In this document: positions 48,161-59,900 of the stretch, one piece after another
Numbering within the stretch: the stretch's first letter is position 1
Layout of the letters: each line of letters begins with the position of its first letter
Assembly: GCA_003993805.1 (NCBI GenBank)
Contig: RSEF01000004.1
Coordinates: 70,982,101 to 71,046,100 of the forward strand
Length of the DNA stretch: 64,000 nucleotides
Source of the DNA: Himantopus leucocephalus
Lineage: Eukaryota > Chordata > Aves > Charadriiformes > Recurvirostridae
Direction: 5' to 3'
Notes under the pieces: model-generated
Told to the model about the DNA's origin: nothing
The model's input: the letters and a program-made list of their open reading frames with translations, nothing else
Databases searched by the model: none
Made by a program: the position numbers and the translations under genes

Positions 48161-51100
48161 TATGCAAATTGAAAGCTGCAAGCCTTAAGCAGAACAAAAC
48201 TGGACATCTAAAATGTTTTCACAACCAAAAAGCCTTTCCTCCTCCATGGGAAAAACTTTCCAAAACACGGTAATTCTTTGTTTGTGGAGATGTGGTCCTG
48301 ACACAAGAACTCAAGACTTTTTAGAAAAGTTTATAGACTCTGTAACTGTTCTAGACATGCAGTCACAGTGTGATTTCCTATGGTGCTGAATTCAACCAAA
48401 TCAATGTTGCCTGACCCCTTGGGAGTTCTAGATTTGCCAGGATTCTGTTATTTGGAACACCTTCAGGTCTCTGATAGACACACAGCTTATTCTCAATCAT
48501 TTTTCTTTGCAGTTTCACAGTTCCCTACATCAGATTCCTCTACTTGACCCTGTGTAAATTGAATGGAATTATTGTTGATACCATTTATGATTAGTATAAA
48601 TAAATAAATACATTTTATGCACAGGGTGCCAAGTTTTTAGACGTGTTCTTCTCTGTTCCCGTCTGGATGCCTGAAGAGGAGCCCCAGTTTTGAAAGGAAG
48701 AGCCTTCCCAGCAACCTCCTTTGAAGTATGTTAAAGATACTTTAGACATGCAGGTATTATTCATCAGTATTATGTCACTGGACTGCTGAGCATTTTCTGC
48801 ATCTCCAGAGCCTGTGGCAATAAGGCTCAGATGTTCTTCCAGTAGCAATTATACCTTCAGACATATATATCTTTGTAGTTAAATACACTTTAGTACGAAC
48901 ATATATCAGATATGTATTTTCAGGTGTAGTTGTTTTGGACACTGATACATTGCAGTGCAGTAATCATGACTTGAGCAAATAAAAGAGATATTCCTCACCT
49001 TTGAAATGCTTGCAGAATTACTCAGTCCCTTCTGTAATGTAAATAAACAAGGCAAGAGGTTATATGGACAGTCAACACTCCAACCTGGTACAGGGTGCAA
49101 CGGGACAGATCTTCCCAGTGCCAGGTAAAGGGCAGGTTACTTCTGATGGAGTTGCAATGATTGATGTTAACAGCTGGCAATTAAAGAGGCTTTACCTAGA
49201 GGAAAAGGCTGACTGCTTTGTATGGAAAGGTGAGAAAACAAACATCGTGTTCCTTAACAAGTGTCCTCCCAGAAAAAAGAGAGGAAGGGAAGCTGTCAAG
49301 AGGGCCATACCTTTGCCCTTGCATTGTAAGGCCCAGAGACCACAGGGATCAACTCTTCCCGAAACTGGGGACTGACATTTTGACCTCCAGAAGCAGTTCA
49401 GTGTTTTAAGATCCTCCAAGTGCCTGTCATTCAGATACAGAACAAGTTTGGTGGGGGTGGGCATGGAGTTGCATCTGTCCCTCTGCCCACCTGGAGACCT
49501 CACTGTGAGCCAACTCATACTGCTCAGATTAGGGATGATGCTCAAGAATGTCTCAGGGATTAGAGATGTCTCGGGAAATGGGAGTTTGCTGTGACTGAGG
49601 GATTTTTTAATGTGGACGGACATTTATTAGTACCCCTGTATGAAGTTTGTTCAGCAATGAGATCTCTCATGGATAAGAGCCAACTGTGAGAAAAGTTACC
49701 AATGAGCTTTATCCCTGTTTTTATGGAGTCTGAGACTTGTTCGAATCAAGATCCCACAAACATGCAGCCTTGGGTGCTTTCTGTTCCAACTATCTTTGAT
49801 ACAGGGCTTGGAGGAAAGCTTTGAAGACGGATTTTCCATGGCTCTAGCATTTATTAGAAGGGACTCATTACACAGATGCCCTTGGATGAAGATCTGTGGG
49901 CTTGGCAGCTTGGTGAGGGCACAGTCACGCATTAGCGGTGTCTGCACCCAGAGCATTTAGCCATCTGGCTAGACTCTCAGATGAACTAATTTGCTCTGGT
50001 GAAGTCCTGGCTATGCCTCTGGGGCTCAGCTGCCTCCGTGGCTACAAGTGGGCGGCTCATGGACAGAACCAGCGTGCATGGTAGGAGCCTGGCTGGAGGA
50101 GTAGCCTGCTTCGATAAGACATGGTAAGGCAAAATCATAAGATGCTTCTTCCCACCCCCCTTTCCCATCTTTAGTGATGTTAATTTTTAGGTCTCTCCGC
50201 AAACACCTTCAGTCACGCTCCACTGATTCCAGTTGGTGGTCTTCGGCTCCATAATATACAGTCTCTTTGATGTGATGTGTCGTTGAATGACTTGCAAATG
50301 TGGGCAAGGAATGGATTACTGCTTTGTTGCAGGTGGCAAGTATTATTTGACGGGGTAAAGTTCTCTAGCCAGGGTAGGGCCAACAACTTATTCACGGGAA
50401 ATGCTCAGTAATACTCGCTGTCACCAGAATTCAGTTGTCAGACCCAGAAATTTACCCACCGGTGATCAGCAACATCTAAAACAAGTTCTGTGCTGAAAAC
50501 CTTTCCATCTAATACTTAACTGTCATTTTCAAGCCCTGAATGAGCACTTGACTGTGCTGGCTCTGCCTGAGTGTATTTCATTGCCCAGGATACACTTGAG
50601 GATACTGCCTGAACGAGACTCATCTCTCCCATCCCAGCCAACATTTCAGCCATTGTGGGGGTCTCCCTCTGACCCAGAATTTCTATCCTGGTCCTAAACT
50701 ATCTTCTTGCCCCATGTGTTTCCATGAAAATTTTCCATGTTTATGAATCTGCATTTTCTCATGAGAAACTGCTTCATCAAAACATTCCCTATCAGCTGCA
50801 GTTTTGTTTCACTTCAAAGACAAATGCTATGGCAAGACCTGCATGCTGGGAAATTTTTGAGTCAGATGTCTTGTCCTGAATGTTAAAAGGAGCCCTTTTT
50901 TCCATTTTGTACACAACACATAATGTCCAGCATTAAGTATTTGAGGTAAACCACATTAAAGTAGAATAGCATCAACAGTATGTAACGTTCAGCACTGCCT
51001 GTGACCCAAAGCCATCAATTTTTTTTTTCATCATAGACTGTGGTGTCTCCAAAGTGTTGACTGTCTAGAATAGTGTTTAAACCCGTGTGCTTACTAAACT

Positions 51101-51815
51101 CCTCTTATTTGCTTGCAAATAAAACTGTGTGTGTGTGTTGGCTGTCGGCATGCTGGATTGCTAGTGTGTTTGTCTGAGTAGGGGCAGTACACAAGATGTT
51201 TGGCTCAGTCTAGAAACGGGGATATGGTTCTTGTTCTGGACATGTGCTGACTCCCGTGTCGTGTTGCAAACAGGGAATTGGCCACTCTGACTGGAGAGGC
51301 AAAGACAGCCATGTGCAACGTTACCCATGTCCTCACCATGATCTGGAGGAAAATATACCTGCCAAGGCAAGTGGGAAGAGAAGGTGGAAGCACAACACCA
51401 TCAAAAAGGGAATATGACAGTGAGGTACTCTCACCAGGTCAAGAAATTCGAAATTTTTCAGCTATGTCTGCTTGAAGTCACCGTTTTGCTGGTAGGTGGC
51501 TGGAGACTGTCCCAGAGGAGACAGTCTTTGTGTCACAGACCTTTGTGTCAGGTGCATTGGGGACATAACTCTTATATGGCTTATCTTCATGGAAAGTACT
51601 ACCAGGATAGTTATATTAACACTCTGACAAAAGTCAAGTGGACTCTCCTCTTCCAGAGCAAGTTCATTATCCATGCTGAGATAAGGATTAGTGTCCCTCA
51701 CCATCACAGTTCACATCTTACTGCCACAGATAAAAATACCTCTGGTTTCTCCAAGCAGCTGTCCAAGGATCCCTTCAGCTTCAGACACACATCCATTCCA
51801 CATTCACAGGATTTT

Positions 51816-52056
51816 CTTTCAGCTCTGACAACAAGAGGCTTATTTATTTACAAAAATGAAAGACAAGCTAGATTTTGAGATGTATGTATATGTTGTAGAT
51901 CAGTATAGCAGCCTGGTCTAAGCTCTCAGAAACAGNCTTTCAGCTCTGACAACAAGAGGCTTATTTATTTACAACAGTGAAAGACAAGCTAGATTTTGAG
52001 ATGTATGTGTACGTTGTAGATCAGTATAGCAGCCTGGTCTAAGCTCTCAGAAACAG
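51816..52056. repeat. 120-bp near-identical direct repeat around a single N (51936)
   Basis: Copies 51816-51935 and 51937-52056 have equal length and differ at only a few positions (for example aaaaatg against aacagtg). The single N marks a join. Confidence 0.92.
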
Positions 52057-52126
52057 TGCTCAGCGCTCAGCCTTTTATCTTGAAACCAGGNGTGCTCAGC
52101 GCTCAGCCTTTTGTCTCGAAACCAGG
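52056..52126. repeat. 35-bp near-identical direct repeat around a single N (52091)
   Basis: gtgctcagcgctcagccttt is followed by tatcttgaaaccagg before the N and by tgtctcgaaaccagg after it. This is a second join 155 bases from the previous one. Confidence 0.92.
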
Positions 52127-52234
52127 CTACCTCTGATAACATTTTGGTCCAGTGTGTGTGCAAATTTGTGCTACTTTAAATCTGGTGATATCACAGCTCT
52201 CTGGGCGGACTGTCATTCCAAGCCTGGAGATGGA

Positions 52235-52680
52235 AGATGTTAAACAGCAGCTACAAAGATTAAACATTTTAAATCAGCAGGTCTGGATAACCTGCACCTG
52301 TGATTTTTAAGACAGCTAACTGAAGAGAACCGAGGAGCAGAAATGGTGATTTTCAGCATACTGGAAAACTTCCAGCAGTTCCCAGAAGACTGGAAGAAAG
52401 TCAATGGCATGTCAGTATTCTAAAAACCTGTAGCAGGAAGCTCAGATATTACAAGTGTATCAGAACTATTTGGAAGCAAAACAAAATGTTGAATTGTGAG
52501 TATGGAACTTGATTTTAAGGGTAGAAACAAAACTGTTTCAAATCAAAATTGGTTTATGGAAAACAAATCTTGTGAAACTAAAATAATATCTTTTTGTAAT
52601 GAGACTGACCATTGCTGGAAACAAGTTATTAAAGTAAAGGGAGAAGACACGGTACTACTATTTTTGCAGAAACCCTAAAG
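52235..52680 (+). mobile_element. Degenerate LINE reverse transcriptase remnant (CR1/L3-like)
   Basis: Plus-strand translations broken by stops read KSAGLDNLHL, then ILENFQQFPEDWKKVN, then after a frame change NWFMENKSCETKIISFC. They follow in order the non-LTR reverse transcriptase pattern of CR1-type LINEs: a K-GPD-hP segment, a -P-DWK-a-v-P-fKK segment, and a QhGF-kgkSC-Tnli-f segment, spaced as expected. At least two stops and shifts show that it is long dead. Confidence 0.65.
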
Positions 52681-55600
52681 CATCAGAAATTTCGTGTTTA
52701 GACTGAGACTGAAAAAGATAAAGAAATATTTAAATTGCTTAGCCAAAACCTTATAGAAATAGCTCTTGGGTTCCAAAATGACTAAACACTTCTGACAAAA
52801 CCTTCTCTCCTTTGCTATCAATTTGGAAACATAGGAAAAGGTAAGATCCATATTGCTCACCCATGTAAATGGATTTTTGCATAAATGAGGCAAAAACTAA
52901 TGATAGCAGGATAGTGATGGCTTTGATTGCTGCTGAGCAGCTCAAGTTATGCAAATATACAAATACTGTTTCAACAAATGAGTAAAGGGCAGTGGCAGGT
53001 AAGTTCACCAATAAGCCTTTGTTTGGGATGTTCTTTCTCATATATTCTCTCTTAAATAGTCAGGCTGTGGCATTATGCACCAAAATAAATAAAAGTTAGT
53101 CGTCTGCTGCACATCAGCAGTATGCACCAGATGTTTGAAAGCTGTGAATACATTTAAAATGCCATTTTACAGTGTCTGATTATTAAATAGGCTGAAAATT
53201 TTGGGCTCCATGCAGGAAGCTGCAACGACTGTCTTATCTATGAAGGATTCATTTAATTTGTGGCAGAATGGCTGGATTTTCCTGCTGCCAGAGAAAATGG
53301 TGGAAATTAGCAAAGTCGCACTCTTACTGAAGAGGATGGGAGCAAGCCTGGGTGGGTACATTCGTAGAGATGTCGGGTTTACATTGGTCCAAACTCACCA
53401 GGCCTATAAATTGAGAAAAGTGAATGAATCCTTGTTAAAACCCTGTGTTGACATTCCCATGTGGAATAAAATTGGTCTTATTGCATTTTGATTTAATTCA
53501 CTGGTGGGTGTAGCAATCGCTCCTCAGTCTCAGCTGAGAGTTTTCACTAGCTGATACCAGTGTTTTCCATTGTGGATGACCCCATGAAATACAGCCACAG
53601 TCCAAGAAACACAAAGGATCAGGTAATCACACTGTAAAAAGTTCCTTGGCTGAGAGTTGCCACCATGAAGGTGAGAGATGTGGAGTTTATTTCACTTTTC
53701 ACTGGTCTGGAAAGCCCAGGGTGGTCGCATCTCCAATTCTCCAACCACTGCCTGCCACCACCTAACACTAGCCAAAGGGTCCACATCTGAGATCTACAAA
53801 GGTACTTGGGCGCCTGTCTCATATTGACTTCCCATGGGTGTCTCTGGAGACTGGAGATGGAGCCAAACCACGCTTCACTGAGGATCACTCCTTACCTGCG
53901 TTAAGGAAGGAGTCACTAACATAGCTGTACTGTAACAGCCAGGACAGATGTACGAGTGAACACTAGTAACAGGGTCACAGCTTGTTTTGGAAGAAAGAGA
54001 ACTTTTGCCAGGACTCTTCTGATGGTCCCATCACTCCTGCGTTGAGGTGTACCCCATGGCAGCTTGGGGTGCAGCAGCGCTAGTGATTCCGTTCAGATCA
54101 GGAGGGTGCTTTTGAACTGCACGTCCCAGTTTAGCATGCTTTGTGAAGCAGTGTTGAAAAGTACAATCTGGGTTCTTCTGGGACCAACCTAAACCAGATC
54201 ATGAAAATCAGGACCTCGCCCATGAGGTCCTACCATACGAAAGGGGGAATGGACCAGACTAGAGCTAGTCTGAAGTAAAAAATCCGTAAAGTTGTATATC
54301 ATGAACATCAGGTCCTCTGCACCAGAACTGATTTGCTTTGCGGTTCACCCTTAAGTGCGCTGTGCTGCTGCTGCTGCAGATATTGTCCATGGCCCCACAC
54401 CAGCTTGGTGTGTTCGCCGTGTCCTAATGTCTCTGTGTAAAACAAAATTGCCTTTTCTGTCTTCCAGCTGCAACTGAAAGAGCTGCATACCCACAGAAAC
54501 TATTCTGTATGGAAAAAAAAAACCTTCTATTTGGGACAAAAGAAAAAAAGGTCTTCAAATAAATTTTGAAATAAAATGAAGGAGATACAGAGATACAGAA
54601 GAGAGCAACAAAACACCATAAAGCATTCCTCAGAGAGGTCTTGAGTCCTAGCCCACGGAGTGTTTTCTGCAGTGGGCTTGCCTATTCCTCTCCAAAACCC
54701 TCAGTGTCTTTGAATAAAGGGAAAGATTTTCTAATGTGCCTGAGGAACAGGGTAAGCAAATGACAAGCATAACATCCAAATCTTTTTCATCAGGAAAATG
54801 GCGTTTTACATAGGATTTTTTTTTTTGCAAAAGTGGCTTCTTCGAAAAATGCCAACATTTTTTGGAAGGCTTTAAGTTGGATAAAACTCACGAGATTTTC
54901 ATTTTTCAGAAGTTTTCAGGCTATGATCGGTTTAGGGCTTAAAATCTGGGGGAAATTTTAACCAAAAAAAACTAGCGTGATTTTCTTTTTTGCTTATGCA
55001 TAAATCTTACTGGGAACAGGATTCATGTTAAAAGAAAACACAGAAGGTCTTCTCTAAAGTGCTACAGTTTACTACAACTGCCACAAAGTAAATTTATGGA
55101 AATTTTGTAAGAGCAAAAGAAGAATGTGTGAATTTAGATCCAGAGGTGAAACAGAAATGGAGGAGGATGTTGGCAATTTTTATTACACTTGCAAAGTAAA
55201 AAAGGAGTGATTTTTAATTCACATTTTTAACGTACCTAGTTTTTAAATAAAATATTCATTGAAAAACAGAGAGAAAATATGATGTGCTTCCAGTGTGATA
55301 GAGGTAACTAAAATCTAGATGCATAAATGCAGAAGCAGATGTAGAAATACTGTACTATTTAGATAAAGCTAATTGGTGGAAACCTGTGAAAATATTCAAG
55401 TGACGTTTGCTTTCACCTACATGTTATTAGTTAATAGATACGTAATGAAAATTCAGATAAGAAGGCAGCACTAAAAATCCAAAGCTGTCGTTTCTGACAC
55501 TGCTGTCTACCTTTTTAGCAGCCAGGATTTTGCACATGGACTGTTCCCTTGGCAGACACAGAAATCCTTTTTGTTATATTTTCTCTCTCGCCTGCTCGCT

Positions 55601-56370
55601 GCTTCCTGTCTGCATGTGATGACGAGATGTCATTTCAACACACAGCGTTGAGACGTCTGACAACAGCCACTACACCGTCCCAGCTTGAGCTGCTTTCACT
55701 GCCAGGACTGGGACACTGTGAATATGAAAACACCCAACCCGCTGTCTAACACAGAAAAATATTAGTCCAGATGCTGCAGGTGTGGGAAAGTGCATAGGAG
55801 CAGAAACCCGGCTGCCAGCTGACATTGTCCACAAAGCTGCACTGATGCCACCAAGCACATAGGTCCCAAGGTCTTCCCAGCTGCGATGCAGAGTGAAAAA
55901 TTCAGAAGGGGTTCTGGTGCCACGCGTAATGCCTCAGAGGGCGGGGATGGTCTGGCACGGAAAGCAAGGTTTCTCTTATTGTTCAGACCACGAAGGTAAT
56001 GACTTCCACTAGATTCCTTGTCCTGTGTCCATGCAAGTCGGTGGCAAAATGCCACATGGTAGGATGCTCTTGACAGTCTTACATTGAGGGCAAAAAGTCT
56101 CCTTTTACAAAAAATTGTGCTGACTAGTACTGCTTAATTAATTTTTATTCCTTCATTAACCCATGGTATTTATTTGGAGTACACTGAATTGTCTAGTGGT
56201 GTTACTTTTTTCTTAACCTGTAATATTGACCGGTGCCTGCTACTGCAGCATCCATAGCGCTCGTACCTCAAAACGTCGGCAGTCCCCAGCAGGGAGGGTC
56301 CGTGGCAGGATGCATACGTGCAGGGCTGTGAGACGGTGCCCACTGTGATGGGAAGCAAGACAGAAGCATT
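52681..56370. other. KIT 5' flanking region, no gene seen
   Basis: AT-rich intergenic sequence. A plus-strand frame at 53201-53491 (96 codons) and a minus-strand frame at 52751-53041 have no recognisable motif. A short GCT repeat lies at about 54363. Nothing else is identified. Confidence 0.7.
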
Positions 56371-56373
56371 ACA

Positions 56374-56627
56374 GAGAATGACAGAATCACAGAACGGTCA
56401 GGGTTGGAAGGGACCTCTGGAGATCATCTAGTCCAACCCCCCTGCCAGAGCAGGGTCACCTACAGCCGGTTGCACAGGACGGCGTCCAGGCAGGTTTTGA
56501 ATGTCTCCAGTGTGGAAGACTCCACCATCTCTCTGGGCAGCCTGTGCCAGTGCTCTGCTGCCCTCAAAGTAAAGAAGTTCCTCCTCATGTTTAGATGGAA
56601 CTTCCTATGTTCAAGTTGTGGCTCCTG
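56374..56627 (-). mobile_element. CR1 LINE, 5'-truncated 3' end
   Basis: The plus strand begins with the reverse complement of the CR1 terminal repeat (gacagaatcacagaac), then ggttggaagggacctctgga and gatcatctagtccaaccccc. The minus strand is open for the last residues of ORF2: KFHLNMRRNFFTLRAAEHWH, then RLPREMVESSTLETFK and LDAVLCN before a stop, which is the typical CR1 ORF2 C-terminus. Similarity stops at about 56627, the 5' truncation point. It is well preserved and so relatively young. Confidence 0.92.
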
Positions 56628-59600
56628 AGGGGTGGCAGGGGCCACGAACTTGGGTTTGGGTTTGTGGGAAGTAGATTGTGCAGTGAAAGGATGGGGGGCT
56701 GTGGAAGGAGCAGGTTGTCTCAGGGAAGGGAAAAGAAGGGTTAGAAATTCTTGCAGCCACCTCCTTGCCTGCGTGCCGTGCTGCCTGACTGCCATGAGCA
56801 CCGCGGCTTGCTGTAGTCACCAGTAGTGACACCTTGGCAAAATAAATCTGGCCACAGGTGATGAAAGCAAGCCACCTCCATTTTGACAGTAACTTGTAGT
56901 GGAACATCAGGAGATTCCAAGGATGGAGCCTGTCTCCCACTGGGCACCAGGGCTTGGAAAGAAACCTGAGAGGTCATTTACACCGCCCCACTGTCCTAAG
57001 ACACTTTCGGCTTTCCCTGGAAAATTCATCAGAGAAGTCTGTCCACTCACATTGCTGGGGACCCCTTGCCTCCTTCAGCAATGTCTTCCAATGGAAAAAC
57101 AGTTTTCCTATTGCCTAATGTAAATCACTCTAAAGCCCCTAGATCTCTTGCCCTGTCCACTCGGCATGAGAAGAATAGTTTGCTCTGTCCTCCTTCCAGC
57201 TACTTCTTACATATCTGAAGGCTGTTATTATGTCTCCCTTCCATCTTCGCTTATTGAGGCAACCATGACAATAGCAATGTTCTTTAAGGTTTGTAATCAA
57301 TGGACACAGAAAGAAAAATCAATCCGATTGATTGATTCTTGAGGGAAGCAAATTCTTTGGCCTAGTTTGCAGCAATGAGATTTCCTGACCGACCAGAGTA
57401 TTGCTCTGTGTGCGGGGGACGGGGAGGCGGGAATAGCTCTGCGCTGTGGAAATTGGGAGGGCAAGTGACACTGGTGCAAAAAAATCTATTTACCTGTGGG
57501 GGATTTTTTATGCTTCTTTTCTGTGGCAACTGAAGAAACAATTTTCAGAGGGACTTAGCCATTAGGTTTAAAAAGAAAGACAAACCCAACCTCAGAAAGG
57601 ACTTAACAGTGTTCCATCATCTTCAAAAGTCTTTCCCCGCATGCAGTTATCAGGGACCCTGGCATGGAGCCGTGAGTCCTGCTCATGCAGGACAGTGCGT
57701 GAAGGAAAGATATGGCAATGGCGTATTTCAAAAGATCAAATTCCCCCGAACGAAGCCAGCAAAGCAGACTCAGTGTCACTTGGGCCAAGCTTCTGGCGGA
57801 GTGGAGGTCCTCTGTGTTTCACACATCGTATCCTGCCTGCGCAGGCTCTTGCATGGTCACCCCCAAACTCTCAGAGGCAATTTTTCAATGTGAACAAAGA
57901 AAAAACAGCACGAAGTAATTATTACGTAGTTTTAGTTCACACATCATCTGATGCTTAAAATAAAAGTTTAAACGGAAGAGGGTCAGACTGTGACAAAAGC
58001 CACAGTGATAAGTGCCATGAAGGGCTACAGTATAATTAGTGTTAGGCTGTATTTGATTCAATAGTCTTATTGTAATGTCATTGATCAATAAAACATTTGG
58101 AGATTTTATACAAATTAAAAGCTTCAAAGTCTCACTTCAGTATTGGTTTTATTTTTTAAGTCAGTCAGTCAGTCATTGATGAAGACAGCATATGCTGCCA
58201 TGCTCATCAATTCATTATTCCATGCAAATACCAGCAAATAAATTTAAATATGATTAATTGAATTATGTTAATACTAACACAGATGCATGCACTCCCATTA
58301 ACTTGAAACAGGGTATAATCAAGTAATTAAAAACTAGCCCCTGGATACTGGGAGATTTTTAAAGAACACAAAGACAGGAAAATTCCGGGGACTGAGTGAT
58401 GACTGTACAGCTCACAAGTGCAACAGATCCATTAACAAAACAACCAGCTTTTCAACTTACTGTTGGCTATAACCAATGTGTTCCTCAACTGTAATGGAAG
58501 ATAAGAACACGACAGTTATTAATTTCAATGACTCATTAAATAATAGGGAACAAGTACATATAGCTTTATCTCATCTCTATAACCACCATAATCAATGTTC
58601 CCACAACTCGAAGGAACACTCTGTTGTCATTGACTGTCAAAATAAGCTACAGCTGAGAACTGGCTAGGTTTCTGATTAAAATAATCTGGCAAACCGAAGC
58701 AAATTAACGCTGCAGTGAAAATGAAGCAGTCACTTCAATCGGTAAAAGTGGCTTATTATGTGCGACACTCTAGTTGGTGCTTAGATAATACTCTGCAGAG
58801 CAGTGCAAGGAGAAGGGTCACAGTCTGGCACCTTCCTGATGCTTTGAGGAATTGCAGGGCATGGGCTTTTTTTTTGGTTTTGCACACATACATACACCCA
58901 CACAAATAATCCGAGAAATACTGACTGAATCTGTTTCAAAATTACTTTCGCTGGGTGCTATAACATTGTTTTCATTGGTTTCACTGAAAAATACTGATAT
59001 CCCATAAAGCAACAAATTCTATTTGTGACGCTTATGGCCCACTGAAGCAGCATGTTCGTACGACTTGTCACAACAAAAGCCTAATTTGCCTCTTTTAGGA
59101 AGGAAAACATACTCCTCTGGCAACATGCAAAATATTTTATTTTCCCTACGACAATTAAGGCTGCACAATGAAGAAGAAATGTATCCCTGTAACTAGGGCT
59201 CTAAGCAGCTGTGACAGATTTGTGCTCAGCTTCACCTTTGACAAGTTTTTCCTTAATCTTGCCGTATCTGTAAAATTTTGGTAATGCTACTTTCTACCAC
59301 GCTTTGTCTCGTGTTTGGACTGTAGCTCTTCAAGGCAAGAGCTGTCTCTTTTTATGTGCAGTACTGCCAACTTAAGATGTTTTTCACATGTCTCATGATA
59401 TTTGATGTTTTCCCCAGCTCTTGTCATTATGTGAGAATTTCAGCCTTCATTTAAAAAAGAAAAGTTCCAGTCCTAATGGATGTAGATAAAAGCTCAAATA
59501 TGGGCCATGCATATGCTGTAAGCCTCAAAGGGTAGAAAAAAAAGAGAGGATAACAAATAACAGGACCCCTATGTTTTTATAGCTACTGGTAGATCAGTGA

Positions 59601-59700
59601 GTGTTTGTCCATTTTCAGTTGATTATTTATGAACACTCAGCTTTGGGGTTGCTTCCTCAGTGCATACAGCACAGAAGACAAGGCCATTCTCACCTTCTGG
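56628..59700. other. KIT 5' flanking region, no gene seen
   Basis: No gene recognised. A short AGTC-type tandem (agtcagtcagtcagtca) lies at about 58159-58175. Open frames at 56.6-57.0 and 57.6-57.9 kb are short and without known motifs. Confidence 0.7.
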
Positions 59701-59900
59701 GACTGACGGAGCAGTTGGAGAAGTCCCCGTGGTGGGACCTCGGTCCTGCCTTTGGACATGCGAGTATGGACCTCTCCTTCTGGGGCTTGGACTGATGGAG
59801 CAGTTGGAGAAGTCCCCGTGGTGGGAGGAGAAGTCCCCGTGGTGGGACCTCGGTCCTGCCTTTGGACATGCAAGCATGGACCTCTCCTCCTGGGGCTTTG
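59701..59900. repeat. Minisatellite, about 89-bp unit, with internal 21-bp duplication
   Basis: Unit 1 (59701-59789) starts gactgacggagcagttggag. Unit 2 starts at 59790 with gactgatggagcagttggag. Unit 2 contains an extra copy of the about 21-base segment gagaagtccccgtggtggga and ends near 59898, where a further partial unit (gctgctggagtcagttgg) begins. Both units carry cctcggtcctgcctttggac. Open frames on both strands here are by-products of the repeat. Confidence 0.9.

Larger units (their letters stand above)
48161..52234. other. KIT 5' flanking region, no gene seen
   Basis: No recognised gene. It ends in a zone of duplicated sequence around two single Ns (51816-52126). A short TG run lies at about 51127. 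The open frame 51384-51878 (plus, 164 codons) has no recognised motif. Confidence 0.7.

Noticed and set aside
51384..51878. 164-codon plus-strand frame
   Set aside because: No recognisable domain, and its 3' end lies in a falsely duplicated region. Probably chance.
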